A stretch of DNA of 64,000 nucleotides from Voacanga thouarsii (Eukaryota; Streptophyta; Magnoliopsida; Gentianales; Apocynaceae): positions 1,316,001 to 1,380,000 of the forward strand of contig JANUWF010001060.1 of assembly GCA_026120185.1 (NCBI GenBank), in the 5' to 3' direction. Both the position numbers and the translations under genes were made by a program. Positions within the stretch are counted from its first letter, which is position 1. Each line of letters begins with the position of its first letter. Of this stretch, positions 62,358-64,000 are shown in pieces. The notes under the pieces are model-generated. The model saw only the letters and a list, made by a program, of their open reading frames with translations. It ran no database searches and was not told the DNA's origin.

Positions 62358-62743
62358 TTATATATATACTGTGCACGGTGGTGATGAAAAATTGTGAGAA
62401 CTGAAAATTGGAAAAAGGAAAATTGGTTTTCTTTTGTTCTTTTTCTTTTAACCAACCTAAGCTACCTTTTAAATTTTGCTAGTACAAAATTCAGTTGTTC
62501 TTGAGTGCTCGTGTGGATCAATAGTAGAAAAATTTCTATTCTTAGAATTTAGTGGTTCATGCTTGGACAATTTTTTAGAAATGTTTCACGCTTGAGGAAT
62601 AATTTTAAAAACTACATTTTCAAGGCAATGAAATTTTCTTTTCTTCTTTTAACCAGTTTAATTACATACGAATAATCATTCATGTGGATTTCGTTTTATT
62701 TTTCTACTGTGTGTAAATTGGTTTGCATAATCAAAATCCAACA
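61053..62743 (+). repeat. 3' LTR of the old Copia element
   Basis: About 1,691 bp, starting TGTTAG and ending CCAACA. It contains a (CA)n run at about 62327-62354 followed by TATTTATATATATA, which is missing from the 5' LTR. Confidence 0.87.
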
Positions 62744-62748
62744 ATTAC
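62744..62748. repeat. Target-site duplication ATTAC, right copy
   Basis: Exact match to 49781-49785. Confidence 0.8.
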
Positions 62749-64000
62749 TCAATAATTTCCTCAAGCACAAACTCCACTTTCTATAGGTCCAAAAATTCTT
62801 TCACAAAAATAATCCATCATTTTCCAGTTTATTGGTTTTGTACAGGATTGCTCTCAAAGTTGTTCAAATCCTGAAATTGACCTGAATTTTGAGCTAATAT
62901 TGCATAATGAAAAACCAAGCATTGAAGTTCTTTTTAACTATTAGTGGAAAATACTAATCATGTAATAAAAAAAAAATGTAAAACATCAAATTTCTGGAAA
63001 AGCTTACCCACAAAAACTGGTCCTTTATAAGTATATGATTCACATGCAGATTAAGCTAAGCCTAAGTTGACAATACTAACTCTTGAGTTTTCTTTTATGT
63101 CAATTCTCAACCATTCTCTTTCAGCAATCTCTCAAAATCCATATATGTCCTTTTCAAAAGCTTCTTGGTTTCACTATGATTGCTTGTAGCATAATCTTTC
63201 TCTTTCTCTCTCTCCTCCTCCCACTATTCCTTGCCCTTTCTCCCGTCTTTAACACAAGGCTCCAGCTATTAGACCACCATAAATTAGTGTAGGCCAAAGA
63301 GAAGCCTAGCTTCTTTCTCCTCAAAGCTATTTCTGCAGGAATACATATTTATTAATATACCATCGAATTGAAAGTAGAATCATACTACAAGAATAAAATA
63401 TAGTAAACAGTAATGTGGCCCAAAAAAAAAAATAATAATAATAATAAGATCAAATAATTGGTAATGGTGCTACAGGAAATACAAGGTTCTGATATCACTT
63501 AAATTCAATGAAACCAACTTTTTATGACTGTTCGAAGAAGGAAAGGTAATACCATATCACGAAGGACATCCCATTCTACAGCTGAATTCCTGGAGCTTTC
63601 AAATATTGAAACGGTGTTACAAAGTTTAACATCTGTTTCCTTCTACTTATAGCAAGAGAACAACCCCTACAAATTAAAAGGCAAGATAAATAGGAAGAAA
63701 TAACTCTAAAAAAAAAATACTTGGAGAATGCATTAAGATAAGGAAAAATCCTCAAGAAACATATAGCCATTGGTGCGGATTCTAGATATTTCAGAGACAA
63801 AGCCATGAGACATCCTGTTTGTTGAGCTATTGGTACCTATATCATAGTTTAATTTAGGACTTATGCTAAAGGGGTCAATTAGTTAAGTTTAGCTCATTGT
63901 CTCGTATTAGTCACAATCATTGAAACATACAATTTTCCCTTCCATGGTAAAGCATAATGTAGGATAAATGCTATAACTGACATAAAAAACCAGATGATCA
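62749..64000. other. Non-coding DNA at the window end
   Basis: Mostly AT-rich with an (AAT)n run near 63431-63446. A CT-rich stretch lies near 63198-63225. Apart from one possible exon listed separately, no gene could be supported. Confidence 0.4.
63553..63632 (-). CDS. Possible internal exon of an unidentified gene
   Basis: On the minus strand an AAACAG acceptor opens an 80-nt stretch with no stop that reads SIFESSRNSAVEWDVLRDM near its end and closes at a GT donor. The composition is protein-like and the borders fit, but I do not recognise the family, and other exons would have to lie beyond the window or be hidden nearby. It could be a chance reading. Confidence 0.25.

Larger units (their letters stand above)
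49786..62743 (+). mobile_element. Old Ty1/Copia retrotransposon with an invaded or rearranged interior
   Basis: Two related LTRs (49786-51439 and 61053-62743) bracket a decayed Copia pol region and are flanked by the same 5-bp ATTAC, so they are the two ends of one insertion. The LTRs differ by roughly 10 percent over the first 150 bp by eye, so it is clearly older than the element at 14330-24126. The first TG of the 5' LTR has become TA. No primer binding site follows the 5' LTR and no gag is seen. Instead 51440-57607 holds a hAT-like end and an unassigned block, so later insertion and deletion replaced the 5' interior. Confidence 0.85.

Overview
The window is nuclear DNA from a flowering plant, most likely a eudicot and tentatively an asterid. 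The reasons are intron-rich genes of plant families, an AT-rich background, and nested retrotransposons, Mutator-like (MULE) and hAT-like DNA transposons and Stowaway-type MITEs. The asterid suggestion rests only on the QPT amino terminus, which is of the kind I recall from Solanaceae, and is weak. No bacterial, organellar or CRISPR features were seen.

Two genes appear complete, both on the minus strand. At 3113-10700 is an 11-exon FAB1C-type phosphatidylinositol-3-phosphate 5-kinase (about 1,723 residues, all splice phases consistent). At 39855-45995 is a 10-exon quinolinate phosphoribosyltransferase (QPT, about 355 residues with a plastid-type leader), the NAD entry enzyme. I derived the exon borders by hand from GT/AG sites and frame continuity.

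The rest is repeats and relics. 1-1427: 3' end of a Copia retrotransposon with its LTR. 13528-28490: decayed MULE transposase followed by a plant-mobile-domain (PMD) pseudogene. The transposase is split by a nearly intact 9.8-kb Copia element (14330-24126) with 2-kb LTRs, a tRNA-Met-type primer site and a perfect 5-bp target duplication. 28500-39850: AT-rich intergenic DNA with several MITEs and microsatellites. 46000-48460: intergenic, with a SINE-like tRNA-derived block and a MITE. 48460-49429: remnant of an ATP-type PEP carboxykinase gene with stops and a frameshift. 49786-62743: an older Copia element, recognised by diverged LTRs and a matching 5-bp target duplication. Its interior has been replaced or invaded by a hAT-like end and an unassigned 4.4-kb block. 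62749-64000: mostly non-coding, with one possible exon of an unknown gene.

The two intact genes act in unrelated pathways (endomembrane phosphoinositide signalling and plastid NAD synthesis), and nothing suggests they work together. The main interest is the layered history of insertions and decay; I did not find a convincing undescribed biological system.
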